From assembly GCF_022919175.1 (NCBI RefSeq), contig NZ_CP095043.1, positions 682,001-746,000 of the forward strand: a stretch of DNA of 64,000 nucleotides. The letters run 5' to 3'. Of the stretch, positions 45,327 to 53,822 are shown in pieces. The position numbers and the translations under genes were made by a program. The number at the start of each line of letters is the position of its first letter. Within the stretch, counting starts at the first letter, position 1. Below the pieces are notes generated by a model that saw nothing but the letters and a program-made list of their open reading frames with translations, made no database searches and was not told the origin of the DNA. The DNA comes from Leucobacter rhizosphaerae (GTDB lineage: Bacteria; Actinomycetota; Actinomycetes; Actinomycetales; Microbacteriaceae).

Positions 45327-46261
45327 ACGGAGCGGTTGGGCCGCCAGGTCCAGGGCTCACGCGGCAGCGTGTCGGGATCGAAGCGGCCGAGCAGCTGGGT
45401 GGTCGTCACGGCCTCCCCCGCTGCGGCGAGCCCGAGTGAGCGGCCGAGCAGCGCACGCACCCCCGCGTCCGTGAACCGCTGTGCGCGAAGTTCCGCGAAG
45501 GTCACGGCGCCGTCCCGCTTCGCGAGCCGCGCACCCGTGGGGCCGAGCACGAGCGGCACGTGCGCGTACTCGGGGGTCGGCAGGTCGAGCAGACGCTGCA
45601 GCAGGATCTGCCGCGGCGTCGACGGCGCGAGATCGTCGCCGCGCACCACCTGCGTCACGCCCTGCTCGGCATCGTCGACCACCACCGCCAGGTTGTAGGC
45701 GATGGTGCCGTCGCCTCGACGCAGCACGAGGTCGTCCACGTCACCGTGCACCTCGCCGAGGACGCGGTCCGTGAACACCGGGGCCTCCGTACCCTCGGGC
45801 ACGCGGAGGCGGAGCGCGGGCATGCGAGGTGCGATCGCCTGCGCCGCCGCCGCTCGCTCGGTCGGTGTGCGGTCCCTGCAGATCCCGGGGTAGGCGCCCG
45901 GCGGGGCGTGCGGTGCCGTCGGCGCCGCGAGGATGTCGCGCCGCGTGCAGGTGCACGCATACACGAGGCCCTGCTCCTCGAGGCGCGCGATCGCCCGCTC
46001 GTACGCATCGATGCGTGCGGTCTGCCGCACGGGATCCTCGTCCCAGTCGAGCCCGAGGCGCTCGAGATCGTCGAGCTGCCGCTCCGCGCTCCCGGCGTCG
46101 CGGGCGCGGTCCAGATCCTCGATCCGGATCAGGAACCGGCGCCCACTCGCGCGCGCGAACAGCCAGGCGAGCAGCGCGGTCCGCAGGTTCCCGAGGTGCA
46201 GGTCACCCGATGGGCTCGGTGCGTACCGCCCCGCCCCGATCGTCGCGCTCACCTCCGGCAT
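45323..46261 (-). CDS. gluQ: Glutamyl-Q tRNA(Asp) synthetase
   Basis: A 312-aa GltX paralogue lacking the anticodon-binding domain, expected to glutamylate queuosine in tRNA(Asp). Landmarks: RYAPSPSGDLHLGNLRTALLAW (HIGH-like), zinc cysteines in YACTCTRRDI and YPGIC, and the LAKRDGA loop in place of KMSKS. The ATG at 46261 lies six bases after CAGGAT (46268-46273, minus strand), with GGAGGG between; either a leaderless or a tight SD start. Confidence 0.92.
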   Translation of the reverse strand: MPEVSATIGAGRYAPSPSGDLHLGNLRTALLAWLFARASGRRFLIRIEDLDRARDAGSAERQLDDLERLGLDWDEDPVRQTARIDAYERAIARLEEQGLVYACTCTRRDILAAPTAPHAPPGAYPGICRDRTPTERAAAAQAIAPRMPALRLRVPEGTEAPVFTDRVLGEVHGDVDDLVLRRGDGTIAYNLAVVVDDAEQGVTQVVRGDDLAPSTPRQILLQRLLDLPTPEYAHVPLVLGPTGARLAKRDGAVTFAELRAQRFTDAGVRALLGRSLGLAAAGEAVTTTQLLGRFDPDTLPREPWTWRPNRSV

Positions 46262-46325
46262 CCCTCCATCCTGCCACGAACGGCACGCCTTCCCGCGATA
46301 GCCTGAAGGTCCCGACAGCACGGTG

Positions 46326-46376
46326 ATGAGACGGCACGGTGGATGAGATGACACGGTGCATGAGACGGCACGGAGG
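46326..46376. repeat. Three 17-nt tandem repeats in the leader of the FAD oxidase gene
   Basis: ATGAGACGGCACGGTGG (46326-46342), ATGAGATGACACGGTGC (46343-46359), ATGAGACGGCACGGAGG (46360-46376), with a partial copy (GACAGCACGGTG) before. Each unit begins with ATG, in three different frames. The GGAGG of the last unit is the Shine-Dalgarno for the gene at 46381. Confidence 0.75.
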
Positions 46377-46380
46377 CACG

Positions 46381-47727
46381 ATGGAATCGCTCGGCGCACT
46401 GCAGCACACGCTCGGAGATCGGCTGGTGGTGGATCCCGGAACGGTCGCCGCGTACGCGCACGACACCTCCCGCGCGCTCCCGGTGGGGTCGGCGCTGGCG
46501 GTGGTGCTCGCGGAGTCGACGGACGACGTGTCCGCCGCGCTCGCCTGGGCCGATGAGCACGGGATCCGCGTCAGCGTGCGCGGTGCGGGGACGGGTCTCG
46601 CGGGCGGTGCCAACGCCTACGACGGCGGGCTCATCATCTCGCTCGAGCGTATGAACCGGATCCTGCACCTCGACGTGGAGAACCGCCTCGCGGTGGTCGA
46701 GCCCGGGGTGATCACCGCGGAGCTGGATCGGGCGGCGCGGGAGCACGGCCTGTTCTTCCCCCCGGACCCGGCCTCCGCGCGCACCTCCACGGTGGGCGGC
46801 AACATCGCGACGAACGCCGGCGGCCTCCGCTGCGTCGCCCACGGCGTGACGACCGATGCGGTCGCCGGTCTCGAGGTGGTGCTCGCGGACGGCCGGGTCA
46901 TGCGCACCGGCGCCCGCACCCGCAAGAACGTGGTCGGGTTCGACCTCACGAGCCTCCTGGTCGGCTCCGAGGGCACCCTCGGGGTGATCACTGCCGCGAC
47001 CGTGCGACTGAAGGCGGTGCCGCCGGGCACCCCGCGCACCTTCCGGGCCAGTTTCGCGAGCCTGGAGGACGCCGGCCGAGCCGTCACCGCGATCGTGAAC
47101 GGATCCGCGCAACCCGAAGTACTCGAACTCATGGACGCCCTGAGCGTCGAGATCATCGAGTCGTTCCACCCGAGCGGGCTCACCGTGCCGGCCGGGGCCA
47201 TGCTCGTCGGCCAGACCGTGGGGCTGGACGCAGCCGCGAAGGCGGACGCGATCACCCGCACCTGCCTCGGCACGGGCGCCGACGAGGTCGAGATCTCGGA
47301 GTCGGACTCGCTGCTCGAGGCGCGCCGCCTCTCGAACCCCGCGTTGAACGCCCGCGGACTGAAGATCTCCTGCGACGTCGGTGTGCCGGTCGCCGCGCTC
47401 GCCGACGTGTTCCACGGCATCGAGGCGATCTCGGCGCGGCACGGGCTCCGGGTCTCCACCGTCGCGCACGCGGGCGACGGCAACCTCCACAGCACGGTGG
47501 AGTCGCCCGAATCGCCCGACGGCATCCGCGCGGCCGACGCCGTGATCGACGACATCACCCGGCTCGCGATCTCGCTCGGGGGCACGATCTCGGGCGAGCA
47601 CGGCATCGGCTCGATCAAGCGCCACGAGCTCCCGTGGCAGCTCGACGCCGTGACGCTCGACGTGCAGCGCGCGATCAAAGACGCACTCGATCCCCGGGGC
47701 ACCCTCACGCCCGAGCGCGGGATCTGA
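46381..47727 (+). CDS. FAD-binding oxidase (GlcD / D-lactate dehydrogenase type)
   Basis: A 448-aa flavoprotein of the vanillyl-alcohol oxidase/GlcD family. The FAD domain shows VSVRGAGTGLAGGANAYDGG and TSTVGGNIATNAGGLRCVAHG; the C-terminal cap has VAHAGDGNLHSTV and GTISGEHGIGSIKR. Likely oxidises a 2-hydroxyacid such as glycolate or D-lactate; which one cannot be told. The ATG at 46381 has GGAGG four bases upstream, inside a tandem repeat. TAGCCT (46299-46304) is a possible -10. Confidence 0.9.
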   Translation: MESLGALQHTLGDRLVVDPGTVAAYAHDTSRALPVGSALAVVLAESTDDVSAALAWADEHGIRVSVRGAGTGLAGGANAYDGGLIISLERMNRILHLDVENRLAVVEPGVITAELDRAAREHGLFFPPDPASARTSTVGGNIATNAGGLRCVAHGVTTDAVAGLEVVLADGRVMRTGARTRKNVVGFDLTSLLVGSEGTLGVITAATVRLKAVPPGTPRTFRASFASLEDAGRAVTAIVNGSAQPEVLELMDALSVEIIESFHPSGLTVPAGAMLVGQTVGLDAAAKADAITRTCLGTGADEVEISESDSLLEARRLSNPALNARGLKISCDVGVPVAALADVFHGIEAISARHGLRVSTVAHAGDGNLHSTVESPESPDGIRAADAVIDDITRLAISLGGTISGEHGIGSIKRHELPWQLDAVTLDVQRAIKDALDPRGTLTPERGI

Positions 47728-47816
47728 TCCCGCAGGAGCCGCCCCCCTCGACACAAGTGGTTCCCCGGATCACCGCAGATCTGGTCCACTGCATGGACCA
47801 GTGACAGGATCGAAGC

Positions 47817-48668
47817 ATGCGTGTGCTCTCCATTCAGTCCTCGGTCTCCTACGGTCACGTCGGCAACTCCGCCGCAGTCTTCCCCCTGCAGCGCATCGGT
47901 GTGGAGGTCATGCCGATCGCGACCGTGTGCTTCTCCAACCACACCGGGTACGGCTCGTGGCGCGGCCCGCTCATGTCGGGCGACGACGTCCGAGAGATCG
48001 TCACGGGCATCGAGGAGCGCGGCGGACTGGGGGGCGTCGACGCTGTTCTCTCCGGGTATCAGGGCGGCGATGACATCGGTGACGCGATCCTCGACGCGGT
48101 CGATCGGGTGAAGCACCACAGCCCCGATGCGATCTACGCCTGCGATCCGGTCCTCGGCAACGCGGTCTCGGGCTGCCACGTCTCCCCCGAGGTCCAGAAC
48201 CTGATCCGGGACCGCGTGGTGCCGCGGGCGGATCTCATCACACCGAACCAGTTCGAGCTGGGGTTCCTCACCGGCACGGCTCCCGACACCCTCGAGTCGA
48301 CGCTCGACGCGGTCGACGCGGTGCGGGATCGCGGACCTCGCACCGTGCTCGTCACAAGCGTGCAGCGGCCGGATCGACCCGAGGACACGCTGGAGATGCT
48401 CGCCGTGACCGATGCCGGGGCCTGGTCGATCCAGACCCCGCGGCTGCCGCTCAAGGCGAACGGCTCGGGCGACGTGACGGCGGCGCTCTTCACCGCGCAC
48501 ATCCGTCGCAGCGGCGACGCGGCCGATGCCCTCGCACGCACCACCGCCAGTGTCTTCGCCCTGCTCGAACGCACCCTGGCCTCCGGGCAGCGCGAATTGC
48601 AGCTGGTCGAGGCGCAGGAGGACTACGCCCACCCGGATCTGCGCTTCGACGTCACGCAGCTCCGCTAG
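47817..48668 (+). CDS. pdxY: Pyridoxal kinase PdxY
   Basis: A 283-aa ribokinase-fold kinase of vitamin B6 salvage. Motifs: SIQSSVSYGHVGNSAAVFPLQ at the N-terminus, LITPNQFELGFL, and the anion hole LKANGSGDVTAALF with the catalytic Asp. CAGGAT (47805-47810) ends six bases before the ATG. The stop overlaps the crcB stop of the opposite strand in CTAG. Confidence 0.93.
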   Translation: MRVLSIQSSVSYGHVGNSAAVFPLQRIGVEVMPIATVCFSNHTGYGSWRGPLMSGDDVREIVTGIEERGGLGGVDAVLSGYQGGDDIGDAILDAVDRVKHHSPDAIYACDPVLGNAVSGCHVSPEVQNLIRDRVVPRADLITPNQFELGFLTGTAPDTLESTLDAVDAVRDRGPRTVLVTSVQRPDRPEDTLEMLAVTDAGAWSIQTPRLPLKANGSGDVTAALFTAHIRRSGDAADALARTTASVFALLERTLASGQRELQLVEAQEDYAHPDLRFDVTQLR

Positions 48669-49030
48669 CCGCGCGCCAGCAGGATCCCGAGCACCGCGAG
48701 CGCCACGCACGCGACGAGCATCCCGGGCCCGTTGACGAGCGCCGCTCCGATCCGCCGCTCCCGCAACAGGCGCACCGTGTCGAAGCTCGCGGTACTGAAG
48801 GTCGTGTAGCCGCCGAGGAAGCCGACCGCGCAGACGCTCATCAGGGGTTCGTCGAGCACCGCCCCGGTTACGAGACCCAGCGCGAGCGATCCGGAGAGAT
48901 TGACGAGCATGATCCCCCACGGGAAGCGCGATCGCACGCGCGGCGGAACGCTCGAGTCGACCAGGTGACGCACGGCGGCGCCGACGCCGCCCGCCACGGC
49001 GATCGCGAGCGCCGTCCAGATCTCACCCAT
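48665..49030 (-). CDS. crcB: Fluoride efflux channel CrcB/Fluc (second copy)
   Basis: A 121-aa four-helix Fluc subunit. Landmarks: GGVGAAVRHLVDS, MLVNLSGSLALGLVTG and the GGYTTFSTASFDTV pore motif. It overlaps the upstream crcB gene by eight bases; paired Fluc genes often encode a heterodimeric channel. The ATG at 49030 gives MGEIWTALAIAVAGG. Confidence 0.93.
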   Translation of the reverse strand: MGEIWTALAIAVAGGVGAAVRHLVDSSVPPRVRSRFPWGIMLVNLSGSLALGLVTGAVLDEPLMSVCAVGFLGGYTTFSTASFDTVRLLRERRIGAALVNGPGMLVACVALAVLGILLARG

Positions 49031-49502
49031 CAGTGGCCCCCCGCGACCGGAGGACGGCCCGGGCGAGCCCCATCCCGGCCCAGGTGGCCAGCCCGCCGAG
49101 CACCAGCGTCGCGGCACCATATCCCAGACCGCCCCACACGTCGCCCGAGAGCAGGAGCTGCGCCACATCGGTGGCGAGCAGGCTGTACGTGGTGAATCCG
49201 CCGAGCACCCCGGTACCGAGCAGCAGTCGGACGGTGCGTCGGCTCCCGCGGTCCGGTCCGCGCAGCGCGAGCGCCTGGAGCAGCACCCCGAGCGCGAGGG
49301 CCCCGGTCACGTTGATGACGAGAATACCCAGGGGCAGACCCGCCACATCGCCGATCAGGGCGCTGAGCCCGGCACGGCCGAGCGTGCCGACCGCGCCGCC
49401 GAGCGCCACCCAGCCGAATTGCGCCAGACGCGCGAGCACCCCGGGGTCTGCCGGGTCGGGGTGCGCCGGGTCGGTGGTCGCGATCGCGTGCTGGTCGGGC
49501 AT
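49023..49502 (-). CDS. crcB: Fluoride efflux channel CrcB/Fluc (first copy)
   Basis: A 159-aa Fluc subunit with an extra hydrophilic N-terminus of about 28 residues rich in Asp and Pro. Landmarks: GGAVGTLGRAGLSALI, ILVINVTGALALGVLLQ and GGFTTYSLLATDV. The pore Phe-Ser of its partner (TTFS) is Tyr-Ser here. TAGGCT lies nine bases before the ATG at 49502. No fluoride riboswitch was recognised upstream. Confidence 0.92.
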   Translation of the reverse strand: MPDQHAIATTDPAHPDPADPGVLARLAQFGWVALGGAVGTLGRAGLSALIGDVAGLPLGILVINVTGALALGVLLQALALRGPDRGSRRTVRLLLGTGVLGGFTTYSLLATDVAQLLLSGDVWGGLGYGAATLVLGGLATWAGMGLARAVLRSRGATDG

Positions 49503-49568
49503 GTCACCCCGAGCCTACGCCAGGATCCGCCCCCGCGAATCCCATCGAATCAGCGTAGGGTGGGCGGC

Positions 49569-50312
49569 ATGAGCGACACCACCGGCCCCGAACTCGACCG
49601 CTTCGACTCCACCGGCATCGAGCGTGTGCTCGTCGTGGTGGCGCACCCCGACGACGCAGAATACGGCACCTCGGCCGCGGTGGCGGAGTGGGTCGCGCAG
49701 GGGATCGACGTCGCCTACCTCCTGCTCACCGCCGGGGAGGCAGGCATGCAGCGCGCGCCCGAGGAGGCCGGCCCGCTCCGCGCCGAGGAGCAGCGCCGCG
49801 CGTGCGACATCGTGGGCGTGGAGCGCCTCACCATCCTCGACTTCCCGGACGGCACGCTCGAGGTGAGCCTCGACCTGCGGCGCGCCATCGCACGCGAGAT
49901 CCGCGCCTTCCTCCCCGATGCCGTGGTCTGCGGATCCGGGGCGCTCATGGTGCCCTGGGGCATCGACCACGCCGACCACCGAGCCGCCGGGATCGCGACC
50001 ATCGATGCGGTGCGCGACGCGGACAATCGATGGATCTTCCCGGAGCTCCTCCGCGACGAGGACCTGGCGCCGTGGGGCACGACCTGGCTGCTCCTGACCG
50101 GCTCGGATCCCACGCACTTCGTGGAGATCGGCGAGACGGGCGCGGAACGAGCCGTCGCGTCGCTGACGGCGCACGAGGCCTACCTCGCGGACCTGCCCTG
50201 GCACCCCGCCCCGGCGGACGCGATCCCGGAGATGCTGAGCGCGCAGGGACGGGTGTCCGGGGTGCCGCTCGCCGTCACGTTCGCGGCGCACCGGCTCCGC
50301 GACGCGGGCTAG
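49569..50312 (+). CDS. PIG-L family deacetylase
   Basis: A 247-aa zinc deacetylase of the PIG-L/MshB superfamily. The metal motif is AHPDDAEYGTS, with the second histidine region WGIDHADHRAAG. The substrate is not known; mycothiol enzymes MshB and Mca are in this family, but the sequence alone does not place it. TAGGGT (49556-49561) ends seven bases before the ATG (leaderless). The stop shares CTAG with the converging gene. Confidence 0.9.
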   Translation: MSDTTGPELDRFDSTGIERVLVVVAHPDDAEYGTSAAVAEWVAQGIDVAYLLLTAGEAGMQRAPEEAGPLRAEEQRRACDIVGVERLTILDFPDGTLEVSLDLRRAIAREIRAFLPDAVVCGSGALMVPWGIDHADHRAAGIATIDAVRDADNRWIFPELLRDEDLAPWGTTWLLLTGSDPTHFVEIGETGAERAVASLTAHEAYLADLPWHPAPADAIPEMLSAQGRVSGVPLAVTFAAHRLRDAG

Positions 50313-50890
50313 TCGCGATCCGTCTCGTCGGGGTCCTCGTCGGGCGACGGCGCGCCCAGCCGCGGCACCAGCCCCCACAGCACGAGCACCACGACGACGC
50401 CGATCCCGAGCGAGACGAACCCGGCGACCCGGCTGACCGTGAAATCGAAGATCAGGCTCGTCACCCCGGAGGCCAGCGCCGCGACGACCACCAGATCGGC
50501 GACGAGGAGTCGGCTGCCGACCCGCACGATGCGGGCCTTCTGGCGACGGCCGAAGTAGGCCCGGTGCAGGCTGACGGGCGCGAGTCCCAGGATCGTCGCG
50601 ATCCCGGCGAGCGCCACCAGCACGAGATAGAGCGTGAGCTGGTAGGCGTCGAGCTCGCGGAAACGCGGTTGGAAAGCGACCGCGAGGAGGAACCCGGTGA
50701 TGATCTGGGTGCCGGTCTGGGTGACCCGCAGCTCCTGCAGGATCTCGTTCCAGTTGCGATCCGCGCGCTCGACCGGTGACTCGGACCGACCGGTGCCCGT
50801 GGGGTCCGCCGGGTCGAACGCCGCACTGGTCGTGCTGCCGGCCCGGTCACCAGTCATACCGGCGTCTTCGCCGTGTTGGTCGCGCTGCAT
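50309..50890 (-). CDS. DUF6328 family membrane protein
   Basis: A 193-aa protein with a hydrophilic N-terminus (about 45 residues), the conserved ERADRNWNEILQELRVTQTGTQIITGFLLAVAFQPRF motif region (landmarks RNWNEILQELRV and TGTQI) and four membrane helices. The family is actinobacterial with no known function. TAGCAT (50897-50902, minus strand) ends six bases before the ATG (leaderless). Confidence 0.8.
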   Translation of the reverse strand: MQRDQHGEDAGMTGDRAGSTTSAAFDPADPTGTGRSESPVERADRNWNEILQELRVTQTGTQIITGFLLAVAFQPRFRELDAYQLTLYLVLVALAGIATILGLAPVSLHRAYFGRRQKARIVRVGSRLLVADLVVVAALASGVTSLIFDFTVSRVAGFVSLGIGVVVVLVLWGLVPRLGAPSPDEDPDETDRD

Positions 50891-50943
50891 CTCGCCATGC
50901 TATCCCGGCACGGGATCGACGCGCAGGCCCCTTGCGCGCCGGG

Positions 50944-51414
50944 TCACTCGCTCACTCCTTCCTCCAGCAGACCGGTGATCCGGTACGGGATCACCTCCCG
51001 GAGGAACAGGCTCGTCGAGGTGTGGCGGATCCCCGGGCACTTCCGGATCTCCTCGCTGACCCGGTAGAGATCCTCCGGGTCCTTCGCCACGACCCGCACC
51101 AGCAGATCCGTGTGCCCCGCGTGCGCGAAGCACTCGAGCACCTCTGGGATGTGCGTCAGCGCCTCGATGGCGTCGGAGATCAGGAACTGGTCGAGCTCGA
51201 GCTGCAGGCTCGCTCCGACCGGACGTCCGAGCGCCGCAGGGATCACCCGGGCGCTGTTCGCACGCAGCGCGCCCGAGGCCGTGAGCTTCTCGATCCGGGC
51301 CTGCACGGTGCCCCGGGCGAGCCCGAGTCGCAGTGCGACCATCGCCGTCGGCATGCGCGCATCGGTATCGAGCTCCCGCAGGATCCGCCGGTCCGTCGCA
51401 TCGAGTTCTCGCAT
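50944..51414 (-). CDS. Lrp/AsnC family transcriptional regulator
   Basis: A 156-aa Lrp-type regulator. The HTH is LDATDRRILRELDTDARMPTAMVALRLGLARGTVQARIEKL (residues 4-44; landmark RGTVQARIEKL), followed by a RAM ligand-binding domain. The ATG at 51414 has GGGGAG eight bases upstream. A 16-bp palindrome lies between it and the divergent MFS gene, so it probably controls that exporter and itself. The effector may be an amino acid. Confidence 0.9.
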   Translation of the reverse strand: MRELDATDRRILRELDTDARMPTAMVALRLGLARGTVQARIEKLTASGALRANSARVIPAALGRPVGASLQLELDQFLISDAIEALTHIPEVLECFAHAGHTDLLVRVVAKDPEDLYRVSEEIRKCPGIRHTSTSLFLREVIPYRITGLLEEGVSE

Positions 51415-51445
51415 ACTGCACACTCCCCGGTCACCCACCAGTGCG

Positions 51446-51461
51446 CAGATTGCGCAATCTG
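51446..51461. promoter_or_regulatory. Palindromic Lrp operator candidate
   Basis: CAGATTGCGCAATCTG is a perfect 16-bp palindrome between the divergent Lrp and MFS genes. A half-like TTTGCGCA follows at 51481-51488, between a plausible -35 region (51472-51478) and the -10 TACCCT (51494-51499) of the MFS gene. Confidence 0.65.
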
Positions 51462-51544
51462 ATCAATGAATCTTAACTCGTTTGCGCACATCGTACCCTC
51501 AACGTTTGAATCAGTGCACGGAAGGCAGCACACGAGGAGGCATG

Positions 51545-52843
51545 ATGAGCACGCACACCGCTCCGGCTCGGCCGCTCCCCGCCCGCTCCCCCGCGCTCGG
51601 GCCGGCCGCCGGATCCGCACGCGCCCTCGCCGAATCGCTCGCCGTCCGTCCGCGGATCCGGATCACCCTCACGGTCCTCACGCTGTTCACGCTACTCGCG
51701 AGCGCGAACCTCTGCACGCCGCTCTTCCCGCTCCTGGCCAGCCGATTCGACACCGGGCCGGTCGGGGTCACCCTCGCCTTCTCCAGCTACGTCGTGGCCC
51801 TCATCATCGGGCTGCTGCTGTTCCGTCGGGTCGCGGACCTCCTCAACCGCCGCACGGTGCTCCTCACCGCACTCGCACTCACGGCGGTCGCGACCGCCGC
51901 CAGTGCCGTCGCCCCGTCACTCGGGTGGTTCGGTGCTGCCCGGGCGGTGCAGGGGATCGCGATCGCGTGCGCGACGGGCACCGCTTCCGGCGCACTCCGG
52001 ATCCTCCTCCCCCGCAACGCACCGCTGGCGGCGCGGCTCACGCTGCTCGCAACGTCGGGCGGGGTCGCGCTCGGGCCCGTGATCGGGGCGCTGCTGTCAC
52101 TCGGGCCGGATCCGGTCGCGATCCCCTTTCTTGCGGTTGCAGTCGCGCTCGCCGCGCTCATCCCGATCATCCTGCTCACCACACCGCACGCGGTCTGCCG
52201 TCCGATCGTCGCCTCGGCGACCTCGGCGACCTCGGCGACCTCGGCGACCTCGGCGACCTCGGCGACCTCGGCGACGGGAGGCTCCCCCGCTCACAGCCGA
52301 CGCAGCTTCTGGATCGCGGCGATGACGGGCTTCCTCAGCTTCGCGGTGTTCGGATTCTGCCTGTCACTCGCCCCGTCCCATTTCGCGGCGATCGCCGGGA
52401 CGGACGCACGTCCGATCATCGGCGCGCTCGCGGCGGTCACCCTGGCTTCCTCGGCCGCGGTCCAGCTCGTCCCCTGGCGCGGCTCCTGGCGCGTGCCCGT
52501 GGGCTTGCTCGCGCTCGCGCTCGGGCTCCTCGGCTTCGCCGCAGCCGATCGGGTCGGCGGCCTGCTGTGGCTCGTCACCTCCGGAGTCCTCGCGGGGGCG
52601 GGACAGGGCATCGCCTTCCAGGCCGCGTTCACCCGCGCCGCCCTCGCCGTCCCTCCCGAGCAGCACGCCTCCCGGGTGACCGCCATCTACACGGTCACCT
52701 ACCTCGGCAGCACCGTGCCCGTGGTGGGCCTCGGGGTGCTCGCGGAGACCGTCGGCCTCAGCGCCGCGGTGTCCGGGTTCGCCGTCTGCGCCGCACTGGG
52801 CGCCCTGGTGCTGGCCGGGGCGGCCCGCTCGACCACCCGCTGA
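51545..52843 (+). CDS. MFS transporter
   Basis: A 432-aa major facilitator protein of about 12 helices, with an extended cytoplasmic N-terminus. The family loop between helices 2 and 3 reads [14 protein letters not shown]. Between the two halves is a loop with six identical Ala-Thr-Ser repeats (DNA 52217-52270). The ATG at 51545 is chosen because GAGGAGG is four bases upstream; the ATG at 51542 would be too close. Divergent from Lrp, so amino acid export is a guess. Confidence 0.88.
   Translation: MSTHTAPARPLPARSPALGPAAGSARALAESLAVRPRIRITLTVLTLFTLLASANLCTPLFPLLASRFDTGPVGVTLAFSSYVVALIIGLLLFRRVADLLNRRTVLLTALALTAVATAASAVAPSLGWFGAARAVQGIAIACATGTASGALRILLPRNAPLAARLTLLATSGGVALGPVIGALLSLGPDPVAIPFLAVAVALAALIPIILLTTPHAVCRPIVASATSATSATSATSATSATSATGGSPAHSRRSFWIAAMTGFLSFAVFGFCLSLAPSHFAAIAGTDARPIIGALAAVTLASSAAVQLVPWRGSWRVPVGLLALALGLLGFAAADRVGGLLWLVTSGVLAGAGQGIAFQAAFTRAALAVPPEQHASRVTAIYTVTYLGSTVPVVGLGVLAETVGLSAAVSGFAVCAALGALVLAGAARSTTR
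52217..52270. repeat. Perfect 9-nt tandem repeat in the MFS gene
   Basis: Six identical copies of GCGACCTCG, in frame, encoding Ala-Thr-Ser repeats in the central cytoplasmic loop, with degenerate partial copies at both ends. Perfect identity suggests recent slippage. Confidence 0.9.
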
Positions 52844-52883
52844 GAGCCTTGCCATCGATGGCCGCATCGATTAACTTAGCCAC

Positions 52884-53327
52884 ATGGCTCAGTATTCGCC
52901 GACACTCGACGGGATATTCCACGCCCTCGCGGATCCCACGCGCCGCGAGGTCGTGGACCGGCTCGGCAGCGGACCCGCCTCGGTCGGCGAGCTTGCCAAC
53001 CACTTCGATATGGCGTTGCCGTCGTTTCTGAAGCACATCCGCACCCTCGAATCGGCGGGTTGGATCCGGACGCGCAAGTCGGGCCGGGTGCGCACCTGCC
53101 GGCTCGAGCCCGGCGCGCTCGCAGTCGTCGACGGGTGGCTCGAGGCGCAGCGACGCGTGTGGCAGGGCCGCACGGACCGACTCGAACAGTTCGTGCTCAC
53201 CGGCAGCGCGGATCCTGACCCGGTCATCATCCCTACGACCCGCGCCACCCCAGCCACCCGCGCTACCCCAGCCACCCGTTCCACCCCAGTCACCCAGGCC
53301 ACCGACGCAGAGGAGTTCCCCGCATGA
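52884..53327 (+). CDS. ArsR family winged-helix regulator
   Basis: A 147-aa ArsR-type repressor: MAQYSPTLDGIFHALADPTRREVVDRL followed by the recognition helix region (ELANHFDMALPSFLKHIRTLE landmark PSFLKHIRTLE). It has no metal cysteines. The C-terminus has three 6-residue Thr-Arg-Ala-Thr-Pro-Ala repeats. TAACTT (52872-52877) ends six bases before the ATG (leaderless). It overlaps the next gene as ATGA; this ArsR-SRPBCC pair is a recurrent actinobacterial arrangement. Confidence 0.9.
   Translation: MAQYSPTLDGIFHALADPTRREVVDRLGSGPASVGELANHFDMALPSFLKHIRTLESAGWIRTRKSGRVRTCRLEPGALAVVDGWLEAQRRVWQGRTDRLEQFVLTGSADPDPVIIPTTRATPATRATPATRSTPVTQATDAEEFPA
53238..53291. repeat. 18-nt tandem repeat in the ArsR gene
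   Basis: Three copies of an 18-nt unit (53238-53255, 53256-53273, 53274-53291), ACCCGCGCCACCCCAGCC with few changes, in frame and near the 3' end. Confidence 0.8.
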
Positions 53328-53803
53328 GCACTACCTTGGACCCCGCCCTCGACCTGACGATCTCACGGATCATTCGCGCACCGCGCGCTGAGGTCTGGAA
53401 CGCCTGGGCCGATCCGCGTCGATTCGAGCAGTGGTGGATTCCCGCCCCCACCGTCTGCCGGGTGCGGGAGATGGATCTGCGACCGGGCGGGGCATTTCGC
53501 ACCGAGATGAGCGAGGACGGCACGAGCTTCGTACCGCACATCACGGGCTGCTTTCTGGCCGCGGAACCGCTCGAGCGCATCGTCTTCACGGATGCGCTGA
53601 CCGCCGACTGGCGACCGGCGGAGCACGGCTTCGTCACCGCCGTGATGACGTTCGCCGATCACCCCGAGGGCACCGCGTACTCGGCGACGGCGCGGCACCG
53701 CAGCGGCGCCGATCGCGATCGCCACGAGGAGCTCGGGTTCCACGACGGGTGGGGTTCCGTCATCGAGCAGCTCGCGAAGCTGGTCGAGACGGAGCGGGGG
53801 TGA
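53324..53803 (+). CDS. SRPBCC (AHSA1-like) domain protein
   Basis: A 159-aa START/Bet v1-like ligand-binding protein of the AHSA1 family: ISRIIRAPRAEVWNAWADPRRFEQWWIP at the start, MDLRPGGAFRTEM, and the C-terminal helix DGWGSVIEQLAKLVE. It is cotranscribed with the ArsR gene (ATGA overlap). The ligand and role are unknown. Confidence 0.9.
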   Translation: MSTTLDPALDLTISRIIRAPRAEVWNAWADPRRFEQWWIPAPTVCRVREMDLRPGGAFRTEMSEDGTSFVPHITGCFLAAEPLERIVFTDALTADWRPAEHGFVTAVMTFADHPEGTAYSATARHRSGADRDRHEELGFHDGWGSVIEQLAKLVETERG

Positions 53804-53822
53804 CCGCGACCGGCCCCGAGGA

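Noticed and set aside
49502-49569. A fluoride riboswitch before crcB
   Set aside because: The gap to the divergent PIG-L gene is only 66 bases and a -10 lies nine bases before the crcB start, leaving no leader.
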